Assembly (NCBI RefSeq): GCF_950066645.1
Contig: NZ_CATMFB010000008.1
Coordinates: forward strand, 1-64,000
Length of the DNA: 64,000 nt
Direction: 5' to 3'
Source of the DNA: an uncultured Thalassolituus sp.
GTDB lineage: Bacteria; Pseudomonadota; Gammaproteobacteria; Pseudomonadales; Oceanobacteraceae
Shown here: positions 18,583-30,065 of the stretch, one piece after another
Position numbering within the stretch: position 1 is the stretch's first letter
How the letters are laid out: each line of letters opens with the position of its first letter
Notes under the pieces: generated by a model
Database searches by the model: none
Told to the model about the DNA's origin: nothing
The model's input: the letters and a program-made list of their open reading frames with translations, nothing else
Made by a program: the position numbers and the translations under genes

Positions 18583-19859
18583 AGGCTTTCCTTGAGATCG
18601 ACGTAGGCTTCTGAGCGGATCTTACGCAGCCAGATAGGCAGTTCTTCATCGAAACGACGCGCATACAACATCTGGCGCACCTGATTTCGTTGCACTTCTT
18701 CGCCAATGTCTGCGTCACGGCGTTCTGTTACCTGAAGCACGTGCCAGCCGAACTGGCTGCGGATCGGAGAACTGATATCTCCGGTTGCCGTCGTCTGCAT
18801 CGCATCTTCAAATTCAGGCACCATCTCGCCCGGAGATACCCAGCCGAGATCGCCACCACTGGCACCGCTGCCAGGGTCATCGCTGTATTCTTTTGCAAGG
18901 GCGGTGAAATCCGCTCCCGCTGACAGCTGTTCGTACAGCTGGTCGATCAGGGCTTTGGTCTGTTCTTCGTCGCGGACTTCGTTCGGCTGAACCAGAATAT
19001 GACGTACCTTCGCCTGCTCAATCATCTGTGTGCTGCCGCCGCGTTTATCTTCCAGTTTGATAATGTGGAATCCACTGGCGGTGCGGATTGGCTCAGATAT
19101 ATCACCGATGGCCATTTTTGGGGTCACCTCGGCAAAAATCGAGGGCAACTGACCTTCTTTTCTCCAGCCCATATCGCCACCATTCAGTGCGGTGCGGCCA
19201 CTGGATTCTGCCATGGCTACCCGGCTGAACTCAGCGCCTTTGCGCAGCTCTGCAACCAGGTCACGGGATTTCTTTTCCGCCGCCTGATAGTCATCAGCGC
19301 TGGCTCCTGACGGGACGGTTATCAGAATGTGACGCAGACGATATTCTGCAGCCGAGGCCATACGGCCGATGTCCGAAGCGAGAAAGTAGTCGACGTCCTG
19401 GTCCGTGATCTGAATGCGCTCGCCGACCTGGTATTGTTGTACCCGGCTGATGCGCATTTCGTTACGGATCTGTTCACGGGCAAAGTTGAATGAGACGCCT
19501 TCTTTCACCATCGCCTGCTGAAACTCGCCCAGCGTCATGTTGTTCTGACCGGCGATGCGGGACATAGCGTCGTTCAGCTGCGATTCGCTGATGCGTATAC
19601 CGGCGCGGTCAGCCATCTGTAACTGAACACTCTCTGTGATCATGCGCTCCAGCACCTGCTCACGCAGCGCGGCACTGTCGGGCATGTCTTTATCGCGGTT
19701 CTGTACCCGGACGCTTTCCATCCGCTGGCTCAGTTCGCTCTCCATGATGATGTCATCGTCAACGATGGCAACCACCCGGTCGAGCAGTTGGGGAGCGGCA
19801 TTTACCATACCCGTCAGGAGCATGGCGGTGGTCAGGGTCATCAGTCGTTTAAAAATCAT
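18579..19859 (-). CDS. surA: Periplasmic peptidyl-prolyl isomerase/chaperone SurA
   Basis: Escorts outer-membrane proteins through the periplasm. It is 426 residues from the ATG ending at 19859 ([20 protein letters not shown], cleavage near NAA). A shorter start ending at 19841 is also possible. The N-terminal helical chaperone region ([20 protein letters not shown]) is followed by two parvulin domains starting near [11 protein letters not shown] and [10 protein letters not shown]. The 5' end overlaps the lptD stop by 11 bp; lptD-surA coupling is functionally sensible since LptD is a SurA client. Confidence 0.96.
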   Translation of the reverse strand: MIFKRLMTLTTAMLLTGMVNAAPQLLDRVVAIVDDDIIMESELSQRMESVRVQNRDKDMPDSAALREQVLERMITESVQLQMADRAGIRISESQLNDAMSRIAGQNNMTLGEFQQAMVKEGVSFNFAREQIRNEMRISRVQQYQVGERIQITDQDVDYFLASDIGRMASAAEYRLRHILITVPSGASADDYQAAEKKSRDLVAELRKGAEFSRVAMAESSGRTALNGGDMGWRKEGQLPSIFAEVTPKMAIGDISEPIRTASGFHIIKLEDKRGGSTQMIEQAKVRHILVQPNEVRDEEQTKALIDQLYEQLSAGADFTALAKEYSDDPGSGASGGDLGWVSPGEMVPEFEDAMQTTATGDISSPIRSQFGWHVLQVTERRDADIGEEVQRNQVRQMLYARRFDEELPIWLRKIRSEAYVDLKESL

Positions 19860-22254
19860 GGTAACGGCGTCTTGTATATCCATAGATGCTTTCGCCCAGC
19901 AGTTGGTCGGTGCCACTGCCGAGTGTTGTCAGGCCTTTCAGCTGAATACTGAGCATCCAACCGAAGCGTTTTTCTGTTGTGAACTCACCACTGCTGCGCG
20001 GTGAGGTTTCCCGATACATAAACTGAGCGCGCCAGCAGCAGCTCTGATATTCGAGCCCTGCGAGCAATTCCAGTACCTGGTCCTCCGGCTGGGGCTCATC
20101 ATCACTGTAGGATTTCAGATCCCGCAGCTGACGACCGAACAGGGCCCAGTGGTCATTGAGTGCCCAGAATGCACCGGCATCCAGCTGCTTGGTGTTGTAG
20201 TCAACATCGGAGTCACTATCGCGATAGTTTACCTCAGTACTGCTGATGCTCAGCATGTGATTGCTGTCATCGCCGTAGCGCACACCGTAGCGCTGTTGTC
20301 GTGCATAGTCCTGATATGGGTCCCACTCAATAAAAGAGAAGACAGACCAGTCGGCCATTGGGTTCCACTCTGCTTCGGCGAGGGTGCTGGACGTGGCCCT
20401 GCTGAGGAATTCTGTTTCCGTTTCGTTCAGTGTGACGCGGCGGTCTTCGAAATACCAGATACGGCCCGCCGAGGCCCGGAACTGCTCCAGACCGTCGTCC
20501 CGGATGAAGCGGGTAGTTACCCCGGCACTGATCTGATTCAGGTCGGCCAGTCTGTCCCCTCCGGTAAAACGATCACCAGTGAACAGACTGGAGAAGGTGA
20601 CGCTGGTTGCCTTGGTGTCGAAGCCTGGTACATCGTTCTGGCCGCTAACGTAGGGGCTGTGCACGTAAAACAGCCGGGGTTCCAGTGTCTGGGTATAGCC
20701 TTGCTGCAGTGCTGTGAACTCCCGTTCGAACACCAGTGTGCCATCAAGGCTCAGCCGTGCGGCGCCAAAGTCGGGTGCGAGGTCGACGCTGTCGACGTCT
20801 TCGTCGTAGAGCCGGTAACTGCGGTAGCGGTATTCCGCTTTCGGCGTCAGATTCCCGAACGGCCAGGTCATAGGGTAGGCGATAGCGGTGTCAGACAGCA
20901 GCCGGTCGCCGTTCAGTGCCTCAAAGCCGCTGAGAGTTTGTGTTGAACCATTGATCGTTTCTTCGCTCTTGCGGGCAAAGCGGGTGGTCTGTAGCGTTTG
21001 GCTGAATGTCCAGGAGTCGCCTGTGTCTGGTGTCAGGCTAATGGTGGCCTGGGGCAGGCGGCGGTAGGGTCGGTTCACTAGCGCGATGGTTTCATCAATC
21101 GTCTGATAGCTTTCCGCGAGCGCGGTAAAGCTGACCTGTGACGCCTTGTAGTTTATCTGTGCGCGACTGGGCAGATGCGTGGTGCGGTCAACCGCAGCCG
21201 AAGGATTCATATCACTGAAGTAGTCCTCGTCTGACACCCGGTTATAGACCCAGCTATGGCTCCAGCGGCTGCCGAAGGTGCCTGCCTGCTGGTAGTTGAT
21301 CAGCCAGCGCTCATCCTCCAGCTCTTCGTCATTACCCAGATAACCGTAATTCAGCTCGCCCTCGCCAAGCAGGCGGGTTTTGTGTCGCAGCTGATTCTCC
21401 CAGAGCAATCCGTGATCCAGTACGTGGTGGGGAGTGATGGTTGCGTCCAGATTGGGTGCAAGATTCAGATAGAACGGCAGCTGAATGTCTTCGGCCTGTC
21501 CCATGCCATTGATCGCAATGGTCGGGTCTAGGAAGCCGGTCAGGCGGCGATCATCAATCGGGAACCGGTAGTACGGAATATAAAACACCGGTACTTCACG
21601 TATGCGCAGACGGGTGTGCCAGGCGGTGCCAAACCCGGAATCCTGGTCCAGAGTCAGCTCACTGGCCGCAATGTCCCAGTCGTTTTTTCCTGGCTCACAG
21701 AATGTCAGAGTGGCCTGTTGTAGCTCCAGCCTGCCTTCGGCGGGGGTCTGTATCGCGGCTGCCGTACCGCGGAGGTGACGCTCTGCAATCACGTAGGCGC
21801 TGTCGCGTATATTCAGCTCGCCGCCGGCCTCATCGAAATCTGCCTGATCTCCGCTCAGAGTCAGGTCCGGAGTGCGGACGACCACATTGCCGCGGAAATT
21901 CGCGCGCCGGCTTTCCGCTTCCCAGAAGGCTTCGTCACTGGTCAGAAGCTGCTGCTTCTGCTGGAACTCGACATTCCCGGACAAAGTCATTCCGCCGTTC
22001 AGCACCAGTTCGCCTTCGTCGGCGGTTGCTTCGATGCGATCGCTGTCTAAAGGCGTGATGACTGGCGACAGGTAGTCACCCCGGCAGAACGCAGGCAGCC
22101 TTTCCTGGTGTTCAGGAGGCAACTGATCGCGAGGGGTCCAGCCCAGAGCTTCATAGTTGAAGCCCGCAGCGGTAGTCACAGGGCTGAAAAAGGCCAGCCC
22201 TGAAATCAGTAGCATTGGCCCGCTTCTCAGGCTGATAATCGGGAGTGCTTTCAT
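19849..22254 (-). CDS. lptD: LPS-assembly outer-membrane protein LptD
   Basis: Inserts lipopolysaccharide into the outer leaflet together with LptE. The ATG ending at 22254 gives a signal peptide (MKALPIISLRSGPMLLISGL) and 801 residues, a usual length. An ATG at 22313 lies within the likely promoter and is rejected. The N-terminal OstA/jellyroll domain is about residues 70-200 and the large barrel about 210-801. All four disulfide cysteines are present: C57, C186 and the C739-C740 pair (SCCW). First gene of the operon running to glpE. Confidence 0.96.
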   Translation of the reverse strand: MKALPIISLRSGPMLLISGLAFFSPVTTAAGFNYEALGWTPRDQLPPEHQERLPAFCRGDYLSPVITPLDSDRIEATADEGELVLNGGMTLSGNVEFQQKQQLLTSDEAFWEAESRRANFRGNVVVRTPDLTLSGDQADFDEAGGELNIRDSAYVIAERHLRGTAAAIQTPAEGRLELQQATLTFCEPGKNDWDIAASELTLDQDSGFGTAWHTRLRIREVPVFYIPYYRFPIDDRRLTGFLDPTIAINGMGQAEDIQLPFYLNLAPNLDATITPHHVLDHGLLWENQLRHKTRLLGEGELNYGYLGNDEELEDERWLINYQQAGTFGSRWSHSWVYNRVSDEDYFSDMNPSAAVDRTTHLPSRAQINYKASQVSFTALAESYQTIDETIALVNRPYRRLPQATISLTPDTGDSWTFSQTLQTTRFARKSEETINGSTQTLSGFEALNGDRLLSDTAIAYPMTWPFGNLTPKAEYRYRSYRLYDEDVDSVDLAPDFGAARLSLDGTLVFEREFTALQQGYTQTLEPRLFYVHSPYVSGQNDVPGFDTKATSVTFSSLFTGDRFTGGDRLADLNQISAGVTTRFIRDDGLEQFRASAGRIWYFEDRRVTLNETETEFLSRATSSTLAEAEWNPMADWSVFSFIEWDPYQDYARQQRYGVRYGDDSNHMLSISSTEVNYRDSDSDVDYNTKQLDAGAFWALNDHWALFGRQLRDLKSYSDDEPQPEDQVLELLAGLEYQSCCWRAQFMYRETSPRSSGEFTTEKRFGWMLSIQLKGLTTLGSGTDQLLGESIYGYTRRRYHDF

Positions 22255-22309
22255 GAGCAGCGGCAAGCGCGTATCCGGTCTGAATTGTGATTGTGATATT
22301 GTAACGCGC

Positions 22310-22342
22310 ATTATACCTGCTGAAAGGTGCGCATGGGCGCAC
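22310..22342 (-). promoter_or_regulatory. Candidate lptD promoter with adjoining dyad
   Basis: A perfect TATAAT lies on the minus strand at 22315-22310, about 56 bp before the lptD ATG. No good -35 box exists. Instead a perfect 6-bp dyad, GTGCGC-ATGG-GCGCAC (22327-22342), covers the -35 region. This suggests an activator- or repressor-dependent promoter, but only the sequences are seen. Confidence 0.4.
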
Positions 22343-22374
22343 AATTCTAGAACGACTGACACTGAGAGGCCAGC

Positions 22375-24053
<1,679 letters not shown>

Positions 24054-24055
24054 AG

Positions 24056-24889
24056 ATGAAACCCTTGTCAGATTCTAACCGTCAGTGGACGGGTAAAGCG
24101 GTTGGAGCCGGCCTTGGTTTTCTCGGGGGCGGGCCATTCGGGCTAATCGTTGGAGCTATTGCCGGACACCTGTTCGACAGAGTCATTGAAAAAAGTCGGC
24201 AGGGTGAACGTGGCAGTCTGGCGCAGGAGCATATCAGTGCGCTTTTCCGGATCATGGGGCATCTGGCGAAAGCCGACGGGCGGATCTCGGAAGCCGAAAT
24301 CGAGGCGGCCGGGAAAATAATGGATGGCCTGAACCTGAACGGTGAGCGCCGTCAGATGGCCATTGCGTTGTTTGGTCAGGGAAAGCAGGCCGACTATCGG
24401 CTGAAACCTGATGTCGATCGCCTTGAAGCTACCTTGCCGGTAGCGCAGCATGAGGGTTTTATTGAGCTGCTGCTCCAGGTTGCCTATGCAGACGGAAAGC
24501 TGCAGCGTGCAGAGAAAAAGATCCTGCGGGCTCTGACTGATGCGTTTGATATCCCCCCTTATCGGTTCTTCTGGCTGAAGCAGAGGGTTAAGGGAGAGAA
24601 AGGCTGGAGTGGGCTGGCGCCAAAAACGGAAAAAGCCCGGAAGCAGAAGGTCAGGATGCCTATCATCAGTCGGGATCTCAGACGGGCGTATTCTGTTCTT
24701 GGGCTTCAGCCGGAAGCCACTGATGACGAGCTGAAAAAGGCATATCGTCGTCTGATGAGTGAATATCACCCCGACAAGCTTCAGGCGCGGAGGGCTTCTG
24801 AAGCAGAAATGAAGAGTGCGAAAGAAAAGGCTCAGCAGATCCAGAACGCCTACAACCTGATCCGCAAACAGCGTGCTAGTGGTCGTTAA
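24056..24889 (+). CDS. djlA: Membrane-anchored DnaJ-like co-chaperone DjlA
   Basis: A 277-residue type III J-domain protein. One N-terminal membrane segment rich in Gly (GAGLGFLGGGPFGLIVGAIA) is followed by a TerB-like acidic helical domain at about 60-165 (AKADGRISEAEIEAAGKIMD) and a C-terminal J domain with the essential HPD at 238-240 (SEYHPDKLQ). It stimulates DnaK at the inner membrane; known in E. coli for effects on the Rcs pathway. It starts 3 bp after murU; the 3' end overlaps the convergent arfB by 14 bp. Confidence 0.93.
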   Translation: MKPLSDSNRQWTGKAVGAGLGFLGGGPFGLIVGAIAGHLFDRVIEKSRQGERGSLAQEHISALFRIMGHLAKADGRISEAEIEAAGKIMDGLNLNGERRQMAIALFGQGKQADYRLKPDVDRLEATLPVAQHEGFIELLLQVAYADGKLQRAEKKILRALTDAFDIPPYRFFWLKQRVKGEKGWSGLAPKTEKARKQKVRMPIISRDLRRAYSVLGLQPEATDDELKKAYRRLMSEYHPDKLQARRASEAEMKSAKEKAQQIQNAYNLIRKQRASGR

Positions 24890-25307
24890 CCCGGCCACGT
24901 AGCGACTTGATCTGACCGCGTTGGGTCTTTGTATCCACCCGTCGCTTCTGAGACGCACGGGTCGGGCGCGTAGCTACCCGGGGCTTATCGCGATGCAGTC
25001 CCTGTCGGATAAAGCGAGCCAGACGCAGCAGTGCATCCTCGCGGTTCTTCTCCTGAGTCCTGAACTGTTGGGCTTTTATTACCAGGCAGCCGTCTTTTGT
25101 CAGACGCTGGTCGTCGCTGGCGAGCAGCCTTTCCCGTAACTCGTCAGAAATCTGGGGGCAGTTAAGGTTAAAACGGAGGTGAATGGCCGACGATACCTTG
25201 TTGACGTTCTGGCCACCGGCGCCCTGAGCCCGGATCGCTTTCAGCTCAATGTATTGCCATGGGATGATCAGTTGGTTGCTGATCCTGAGTCCTGCTTCAT
25301 TCATCAT
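24876..25307 (-). CDS. arfB: Ribosome-rescue peptidyl-tRNA hydrolase ArfB
   Basis: A 143-residue class I release-factor-like protein. The catalytic GGQ is at residues 31-33 (AQGAGGQNVNKVSSAIHLRF). The basic C-terminal tail (rich in Lys/Arg from about residue 105) is the part that enters the empty mRNA channel of stalled ribosomes in ArfB. The absence of a codon-recognition domain separates it from RF1/RF2. It overlaps the hemolysin-III gene end by 4 bp. Confidence 0.94.
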   Translation of the reverse strand: MMNEAGLRISNQLIIPWQYIELKAIRAQGAGGQNVNKVSSAIHLRFNLNCPQISDELRERLLASDDQRLTKDGCLVIKAQQFRTQEKNREDALLRLARFIRQGLHRDKPRVATRPTRASQKRRVDTKTQRGQIKSLRGRVNDH

Positions 25308-25978
25308 GAGGCTACCTTAACATCTGCCAGGTAGAAGGCAATTGCGTGAAAATGGCAGTATGCACCGGCAATTACAAATACGTGCCAGATCTCATGAAAA
25401 CCCACCCAGCGAGGCCAGGGGTTGGGCCATTTGAGCGCGTAGACGACCGCGCCAGCGCTGTAGGCGACACCGCCATAGAAAACCCACTTAAGTGCGCCAT
25501 ACGGTACGTGTTCCATGGCCGGGCTGTAGGCAAACACAATCAGCCAGCCCATCCCGAGATAGATAACAGTGGATAACCATCGAGGAGCGGTTATCCAGAA
25601 CACCTTCAGAGCCACACCTGCCAGGGCCAGACTCCAGACGCTGGCAAATAAAATCCAGCCGGTCGTACCATGGAGAGGAATCAGGCAGAATGGCGTATAA
25701 GTGCCTGCGATCAGAAGAAAAATTGCAATGTGATCGATGCGTTTCAGCCAGAGAATGACCGGCTCAGGAGCATGAATCAGGTGATACAGGCTGCTGGCAG
25801 AGAACATCAGCAGCAGTGTTGTACCAAAGATGCTGAAGGCCACCATATGCCAGATATCACCGTGCACGGCGGCCTGAGCGACCAGTATGCAAAGGGCTAC
25901 GATAGCGAACAGAGCGCCAGCCAGGTGGCTGAGGCCACTGACGGGGTCACGGAAAACTGAGTGCACGTCGGACACCAC
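25304..25978 (-). CDS. Hemolysin III / PAQR-family membrane protein
   Basis: About 224 residues with seven predicted membrane helices. Family motifs: [40 protein letters not shown] with the conserved His, [18 protein letters not shown], and a late [20 protein letters not shown]. The conserved Ser/His/Asp residues resemble the zinc site of PAQR proteins. Its function is unclear; the hemolysin name is historic. The start is uncertain: GTG codons exist at 25978 and 25966 and no strong ribosome site is visible. Confidence 0.88.
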   Translation of the reverse strand: MVSDVHSVFRDPVSGLSHLAGALFAIVALCILVAQAAVHGDIWHMVAFSIFGTTLLLMFSASSLYHLIHAPEPVILWLKRIDHIAIFLLIAGTYTPFCLIPLHGTTGWILFASVWSLALAGVALKVFWITAPRWLSTVIYLGMGWLIVFAYSPAMEHVPYGALKWVFYGGVAYSAGAVVYALKWPNPWPRWVGFHEIWHVFVIAGAYCHFHAIAFYLADVKVAS

Positions 25979-26002
25979 ACAGATAAAACAATACCTTACG
26001 CT

Positions 26003-26320
26003 ATGCTTGATACAGAAGAAACCTCAGTTCAGGAGCGGGCGGTGACCCGCTGGTGGCTGTATCTGATTGAGACCCGGCTTGGCCAGCTCTACTGTGGCAT
26101 TACGACGGATGTTGAGCGCCGGCTGGCAGAGCATAGCGCCGGGCGGGGGGCAAAGTTTCTCCGGGGGAAGAGTCCGTTGAATCTCCGCTTTTCACTGGAG
26201 CTGGGAGATAAGAGCACAGCACTGCGCGCAGAGATTCGGGTAAAGCGCCTGACACGGAGAGAGAAAGACCGGCTGATTCGCGGTGATGTGGCCATTTTAA
26301 GGAAAATTCAGGCCACATGA
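26003..26320 (+). CDS. GIY-YIG domain protein (YhbQ/UPF0213 type)
   Basis: A 105-residue single-domain GIY-YIG nuclease-like protein. Core: [20 protein letters not shown], then [19 protein letters not shown] with the catalytic Arg/His region, and an alpha-helical end. The ATG at 26003 is preferred over a GTG at 25961 that would overlap the divergent hemolysin-III gene. YhbQ-like proteins have reported nuclease activity in DNA damage responses; the specific role here is unknown. Confidence 0.88.
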   Translation: MLDTEETSVQERAVTRWWLYLIETRLGQLYCGITTDVERRLAEHSAGRGAKFLRGKSPLNLRFSLELGDKSTALRAEIRVKRLTRREKDRLIRGDVAILRKIQAT

Positions 26321-26429
26321 CCTGAACTGTAACAATTCCCTGTCACATTACTGTCTTACTAACGTCACAGATTGACCATTATTTACGCCACTGGCGGCAT
26401 CTGCGATTAAAATTTATCCGGGCTGCAGG

Positions 26430-26435
26430 TATGAT
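26430..26435 (+). promoter_or_regulatory. Candidate -10 box for the gspN-C-D operon
   Basis: TATGAT lies 32 bp before the gspN ATG with only a weak TTAAAA 17 bp upstream. The 147 bp between the GIY-YIG gene and gspN holds no gene. Confidence 0.3.
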
Positions 26436-26467
26436 GGTCCACCGATACACGGACAGATACTAATAAT

Positions 26468-27250
26468 ATGTTGCGCGCTACATGGGCTGCGAAGTGGTAC
26501 CTCATACTGGGGCTGCTGGCCTTTCTGATTATTCTGCTGGTGAATACTCCGATTCATTTTGTCTGGCAGTACGTTGAACGTTCGGCGTCCGGGCTGCCTG
26601 TGCGCATTTCACAACCCGCGGGTACTCTCTGGGATGGACAGGCCCGTCTGATGACTCCTCAGTCCGGAAATATTGATGTTCACTGGACGTTATCTCCTTT
26701 GTCTCTTCTGACCGGCACGGCTGCTCTGAATCTGGTTGCGAGTGGAGAACATCTGAACCTGGAAGGTGAAGCCCGCGCAGGTGGGATCTTCTCAGGGGGG
26801 CTGCCCGAAACAATCGCCGTATCAGGCCTCTCCGGGTTCCTTGATGGTGAGGGGTTGTCTCCTTACCTGATGTCTGTCCAGACGACTCTGACAGGCGACT
26901 TTACGCTGAGTGGCGTGAATGCGGATTTCTCGCTGGCAGACAAATCGCTGAATTCAGCCTCGGGCCAGCTGGTGTATTCAGGTGGGCGTCTTGAAGCGCC
27001 GGTTCAGCGTCAACGGATATCGACAGATCTGCCTATGTTGATCGCTGATGTCGTGACCGAAGGTGACAGATTTCTGGTACCCGTTAAAACGGAAGAAGGC
27101 CAGCCCCTGGGCGAGTTGTTCCTGCAGAACGATGGATGGGGTGGCGTCAGCGTTCTTAAGCGTGCACTGGATGTCGTAGGCCAGCCTTGGCCGGATAAGC
27201 AGGCTACGGCGGATACCGTTGTCTTTGAAGTGTCACAGAAGATTCTATAA
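26468..27250 (+). CDS. gspN: Type II secretion system protein N
   Basis: A 260-residue inner-membrane protein with one N-terminal anchor (YLILGLLAFLIILLVNTPIH) and a periplasmic domain. Family traits: GTLWDGQARLM, HWTLSPLSLLTGTAALNL, and a late QLVYSGGRLEAP. GspN is an accessory T2SS component not present in all systems. It is first of a gspN-gspC-gspD unit; the gap to gspC is 28 bp. Confidence 0.85.
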   Translation: MLRATWAAKWYLILGLLAFLIILLVNTPIHFVWQYVERSASGLPVRISQPAGTLWDGQARLMTPQSGNIDVHWTLSPLSLLTGTAALNLVASGEHLNLEGEARAGGIFSGGLPETIAVSGLSGFLDGEGLSPYLMSVQTTLTGDFTLSGVNADFSLADKSLNSASGQLVYSGGRLEAPVQRQRISTDLPMLIADVVTEGDRFLVPVKTEEGQPLGELFLQNDGWGGVSVLKRALDVVGQPWPDKQATADTVVFEVSQKIL

Positions 27251-27278
27251 TCTGAGCGTTTTTTATCAGGACTATTAA

Positions 27279-28166
27279 GTGAGTGAGCAGACCCCGGTAA
27301 TCCTGCCCTGGCAGAAGTGGACACTACGTTTAGGCCGCGTTGTATTGACGCTGGTGGTAGCGTGGCTGCTTGCCCACATCGTCTGGATGCTGGTGGCTCC
27401 AGAGCCTGTTTACCTGCCCGAACCGGCGCGTGGCGGTAATCAGCCTGCGGCCGTGGCTACTCTGAGCTCCGCCAGCGTTCATCTGTTTGGTGAGGTGGGG
27501 GTCGAACCCGTACAGGCCGTTCAGGAAGTTGATGCGCCAGATACCCGGCTGCGCCTGGAACTGCTGGGGGTTATGCAGGCGAGTATTCCTGAGGTGTCGA
27601 GTGCGATCATCGCTCAGAAAGGTGGTACAGGCGAGTTTTACCGCGTCGGTGATGTGATTCAGGGGCGTACTAAGCTTGCCAGTGTGTTTGTCGATAAAGT
27701 GTTACTGGATACCGCAGGTAAGCTGGAAACACTGAAGTTTGAGGAGTTTTCCAGTCGCGGAGTCGGCGTGTCTGCGTCAGCAAGAGATGAGCCCGACCCA
27801 CGGGATGTCCGGGATGCAAAAGTTTCGAGCCTGCGCGACAGGTTCAGCCGCATCCGCAGACCGTCTGATTTTATGAGCATCGCCAGTGACGCCGCTCAGC
27901 AGAATCCGGAAGAGGTCATCATGGGATTGGGGCTTGAGCCCATTGGTGTTGGTGAAGGTTATGCCGTGACCCCGGGGTCCGTTCTGCTACAGGCAGGAAT
28001 GAAGCCCGGTGACGTGCTGCTGTCAGTGAACGGACAGTCGCTGGGGGATTCAGGCAGTGATCAGGCGCTTCTGCAGCAGGTCATGTCAGAAGGCCGGGCA
28101 CAGATCGAAGTACAGCGTGGTAACAGCCGCTTTATGATTAATCAGAGTTTTGGAGCACAGAATTAA
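27279..28166 (+). CDS. gspC: Type II secretion system protein C
   Basis: Inner-membrane clamp of the T2SS linking the platform to the secretin. It is 295 residues from a GTG start at 27279. An N-terminal anchor (LTLVVAWLLAHIVWMLV) is followed by the periplasmic homology region near residues 90-150 (LRLELLGVMQASIPEVSSAI) and a C-terminal PDZ domain near 205-290 (GEGYAVTPGSVLLQAGMKPG). The stop and the gspD ATG overlap as TAATG. Confidence 0.92.
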   Translation: MSEQTPVILPWQKWTLRLGRVVLTLVVAWLLAHIVWMLVAPEPVYLPEPARGGNQPAAVATLSSASVHLFGEVGVEPVQAVQEVDAPDTRLRLELLGVMQASIPEVSSAIIAQKGGTGEFYRVGDVIQGRTKLASVFVDKVLLDTAGKLETLKFEEFSSRGVGVSASARDEPDPRDVRDAKVSSLRDRFSRIRRPSDFMSIASDAAQQNPEEVIMGLGLEPIGVGEGYAVTPGSVLLQAGMKPGDVLLSVNGQSLGDSGSDQALLQQVMSEGRAQIEVQRGNSRFMINQSFGAQN

Positions 28167-30058
28167 TGTTGTTCAGACGTTGGATACTGGCGCTGGTACT
28201 GACTTTCAGTACGGTAGCGCCGCTGCACGCTGAAGACAGTTGGCAGATTAACCTGAAAGACGCAGATATTGAGGCGTTTATCAGTCAGGTGGCTGACATC
28301 ACGGGTAAGAGTTTCGTACTGGATCCCCGCGTAAAAGGAAAGGTCAGCGTACTGTCGAGCGAGCCAATGAATCAGGAAGGAGTGTATGAACTCTTCCTGT
28401 CCGTGTTGCAGATTCACGGTCTGGCAGCGGTCCCGGCGGGCGATGTCACTCTGATCATTCAGCAGAACGATGTTAAGCAGGCGGGGCGTAGTCTCGACGA
28501 CAAGGCGGCGATTGACAGTCAGGAGCTGCTGACCAAGGTCATCATGATCAAGAATACGCCAGCGCTGGATCTGGTGCCTATTCTGCGTCCTCTGGTGGCT
28601 AAGTACGGTCATCTGGCCGGTGTGAAGTCTGCTAATGCGCTGATCATCTCTGATCACAGCATCAACATTAACCGAATCGAAGAAATCATTGATCGCTTGG
28701 ACCGCTCTGGCTCAGAAGAGCTTGAGGTCGTGCAACTGAAAGAAGCCTGGGTTGGTAATGTAGTAACTATGCTTCAGAGCCTCGACCCTTCAAAGGTGTC
28801 GCAGGGCAATGCCGATGATAACGCTACCTCAGGCAGTATCCGTGTGGTCGCTGACGAGCGCAGTAACCGACTGATTATCAAAGGCGAAAAGACCGCCCGG
28901 GAACGTATCCGTAAACTGATTGAGCAGCTCGATCAGCCTTCCTACTTCAGTGGCAGCGCTCAGGTGATCCGTCTGCAGTATGCCAACGCAGAAAAACTTG
29001 CCGAGATGCTGAAGAGTCTTATGAGCGAAGGGACTGCGGGCAAAGATGAAGCGCAGGTGAAAGGCAATGTAGGCATCCATGCGGATACCGAGCTGAATGC
29101 GCTGGTAGTTCGCGCCGAGCCTTCCGTCATGAAAGAGATTCAGGAGCTTGTTGGCTCACTGGATGTACGTCGTGCACAGGTGCTGATTGAGTCGGCCATT
29201 GTCGAAGTGACGGGTGATGTGACGCAGGCCCTGGGGGTTCAGTGGGCGAAGGGTGACCTGGATGCGCCGGTTGCAGGCACGAATTTCAGTAATGCTGGCC
29301 CGTCGTTAGCGAGTATTGCAACTGGCGTTGCCAGTGGTGATTACAGCAGCGCAGTAGGGAGCGGTCTCACCCTTGGTGGTTTCGCAGAATCCGGCGGTGA
29401 CGTCGATTTCGGCGTCGTTATCCAGGCTCTGAAAAGCAACACGGCGACGAATCTGTTATCAACGCCAAGTATCATGACGCTTGATAACCAGGAAGCTGAG
29501 ATTATTGTGGGTCAGAACGTACCTTTTGTTACGGGCTCCACCGCGTCCAGCAGTAACAGCAACCCCTTCACCACCATTACCCGTGAAGACGTCGGTGTGA
29601 CACTGAAAGTGATTCCTCACATTCATGACGGTGAGGCGATCCGCCTTGAGGTGGAGGCAACCGCTGAATCTGTGTCATCGACGACAGTGTCCGGAAGTGC
29701 TGACCTCATCACCAACAAGCGTTCGATCAAAACGATGATTCTGTCTGAAAACGAAGAAACGATTGTTCTGGGTGGTCTGATCCGGGATGACGTTCGTGAA
29801 GTCGTTTCTAAGGTGCCTCTGCTGGGAGATATTCCACTGCTGGGCTGGCTGTTCCGTTCCAAGAGCGTGGAGTCGGTTAAGAGCAACCTGATGGTATTCC
29901 TGCGTCCGACGATCGTCAGTGATGCTGGTGTTGCACGTAATCTGACGCAGGAAAAGTTTGACGGTATCTGGGAATTCACTCTCTCGGGCGAGCTGGCTGA
30001 AGAAGATAAATCCGTACAGATGAACAACCTGTTTAAGGGACTGCCTCTTAAACGATAA
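28166..30058 (+). CDS. gspD: Type II secretion system secretin
   Basis: Outer-membrane gate of the T2SS. It is 630 residues with a signal peptide (MLFRRWILALVLTFSTVAPL, cleavage near HA). The N0 domain (INLKDADIEAFISQVADITG) and three N1-N3 repeats precede the secretin core, which carries VPFVTGSTASSS and VPLLGDIPLLGWLFRSKSVE, a secretin hallmark. No pilotin or the other gsp genes are nearby, so the rest of the machine must be encoded elsewhere. Likely exported substrates include the lipase and phosphatases in this window, but that is inference. Confidence 0.96.
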   Translation: MLFRRWILALVLTFSTVAPLHAEDSWQINLKDADIEAFISQVADITGKSFVLDPRVKGKVSVLSSEPMNQEGVYELFLSVLQIHGLAAVPAGDVTLIIQQNDVKQAGRSLDDKAAIDSQELLTKVIMIKNTPALDLVPILRPLVAKYGHLAGVKSANALIISDHSININRIEEIIDRLDRSGSEELEVVQLKEAWVGNVVTMLQSLDPSKVSQGNADDNATSGSIRVVADERSNRLIIKGEKTARERIRKLIEQLDQPSYFSGSAQVIRLQYANAEKLAEMLKSLMSEGTAGKDEAQVKGNVGIHADTELNALVVRAEPSVMKEIQELVGSLDVRRAQVLIESAIVEVTGDVTQALGVQWAKGDLDAPVAGTNFSNAGPSLASIATGVASGDYSSAVGSGLTLGGFAESGGDVDFGVVIQALKSNTATNLLSTPSIMTLDNQEAEIIVGQNVPFVTGSTASSSNSNPFTTITREDVGVTLKVIPHIHDGEAIRLEVEATAESVSSTTVSGSADLITNKRSIKTMILSENEETIVLGGLIRDDVREVVSKVPLLGDIPLLGWLFRSKSVESVKSNLMVFLRPTIVSDAGVARNLTQEKFDGIWEFTLSGELAEEDKSVQMNNLFKGLPLKR

Positions 30059-30065
30059 GCTCTGC

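Noticed and set aside
20149-20946. A 265-codon plus-strand frame inside lptD
   Set aside because: Antisense to conserved LptD barrel sequence; no independent evidence.
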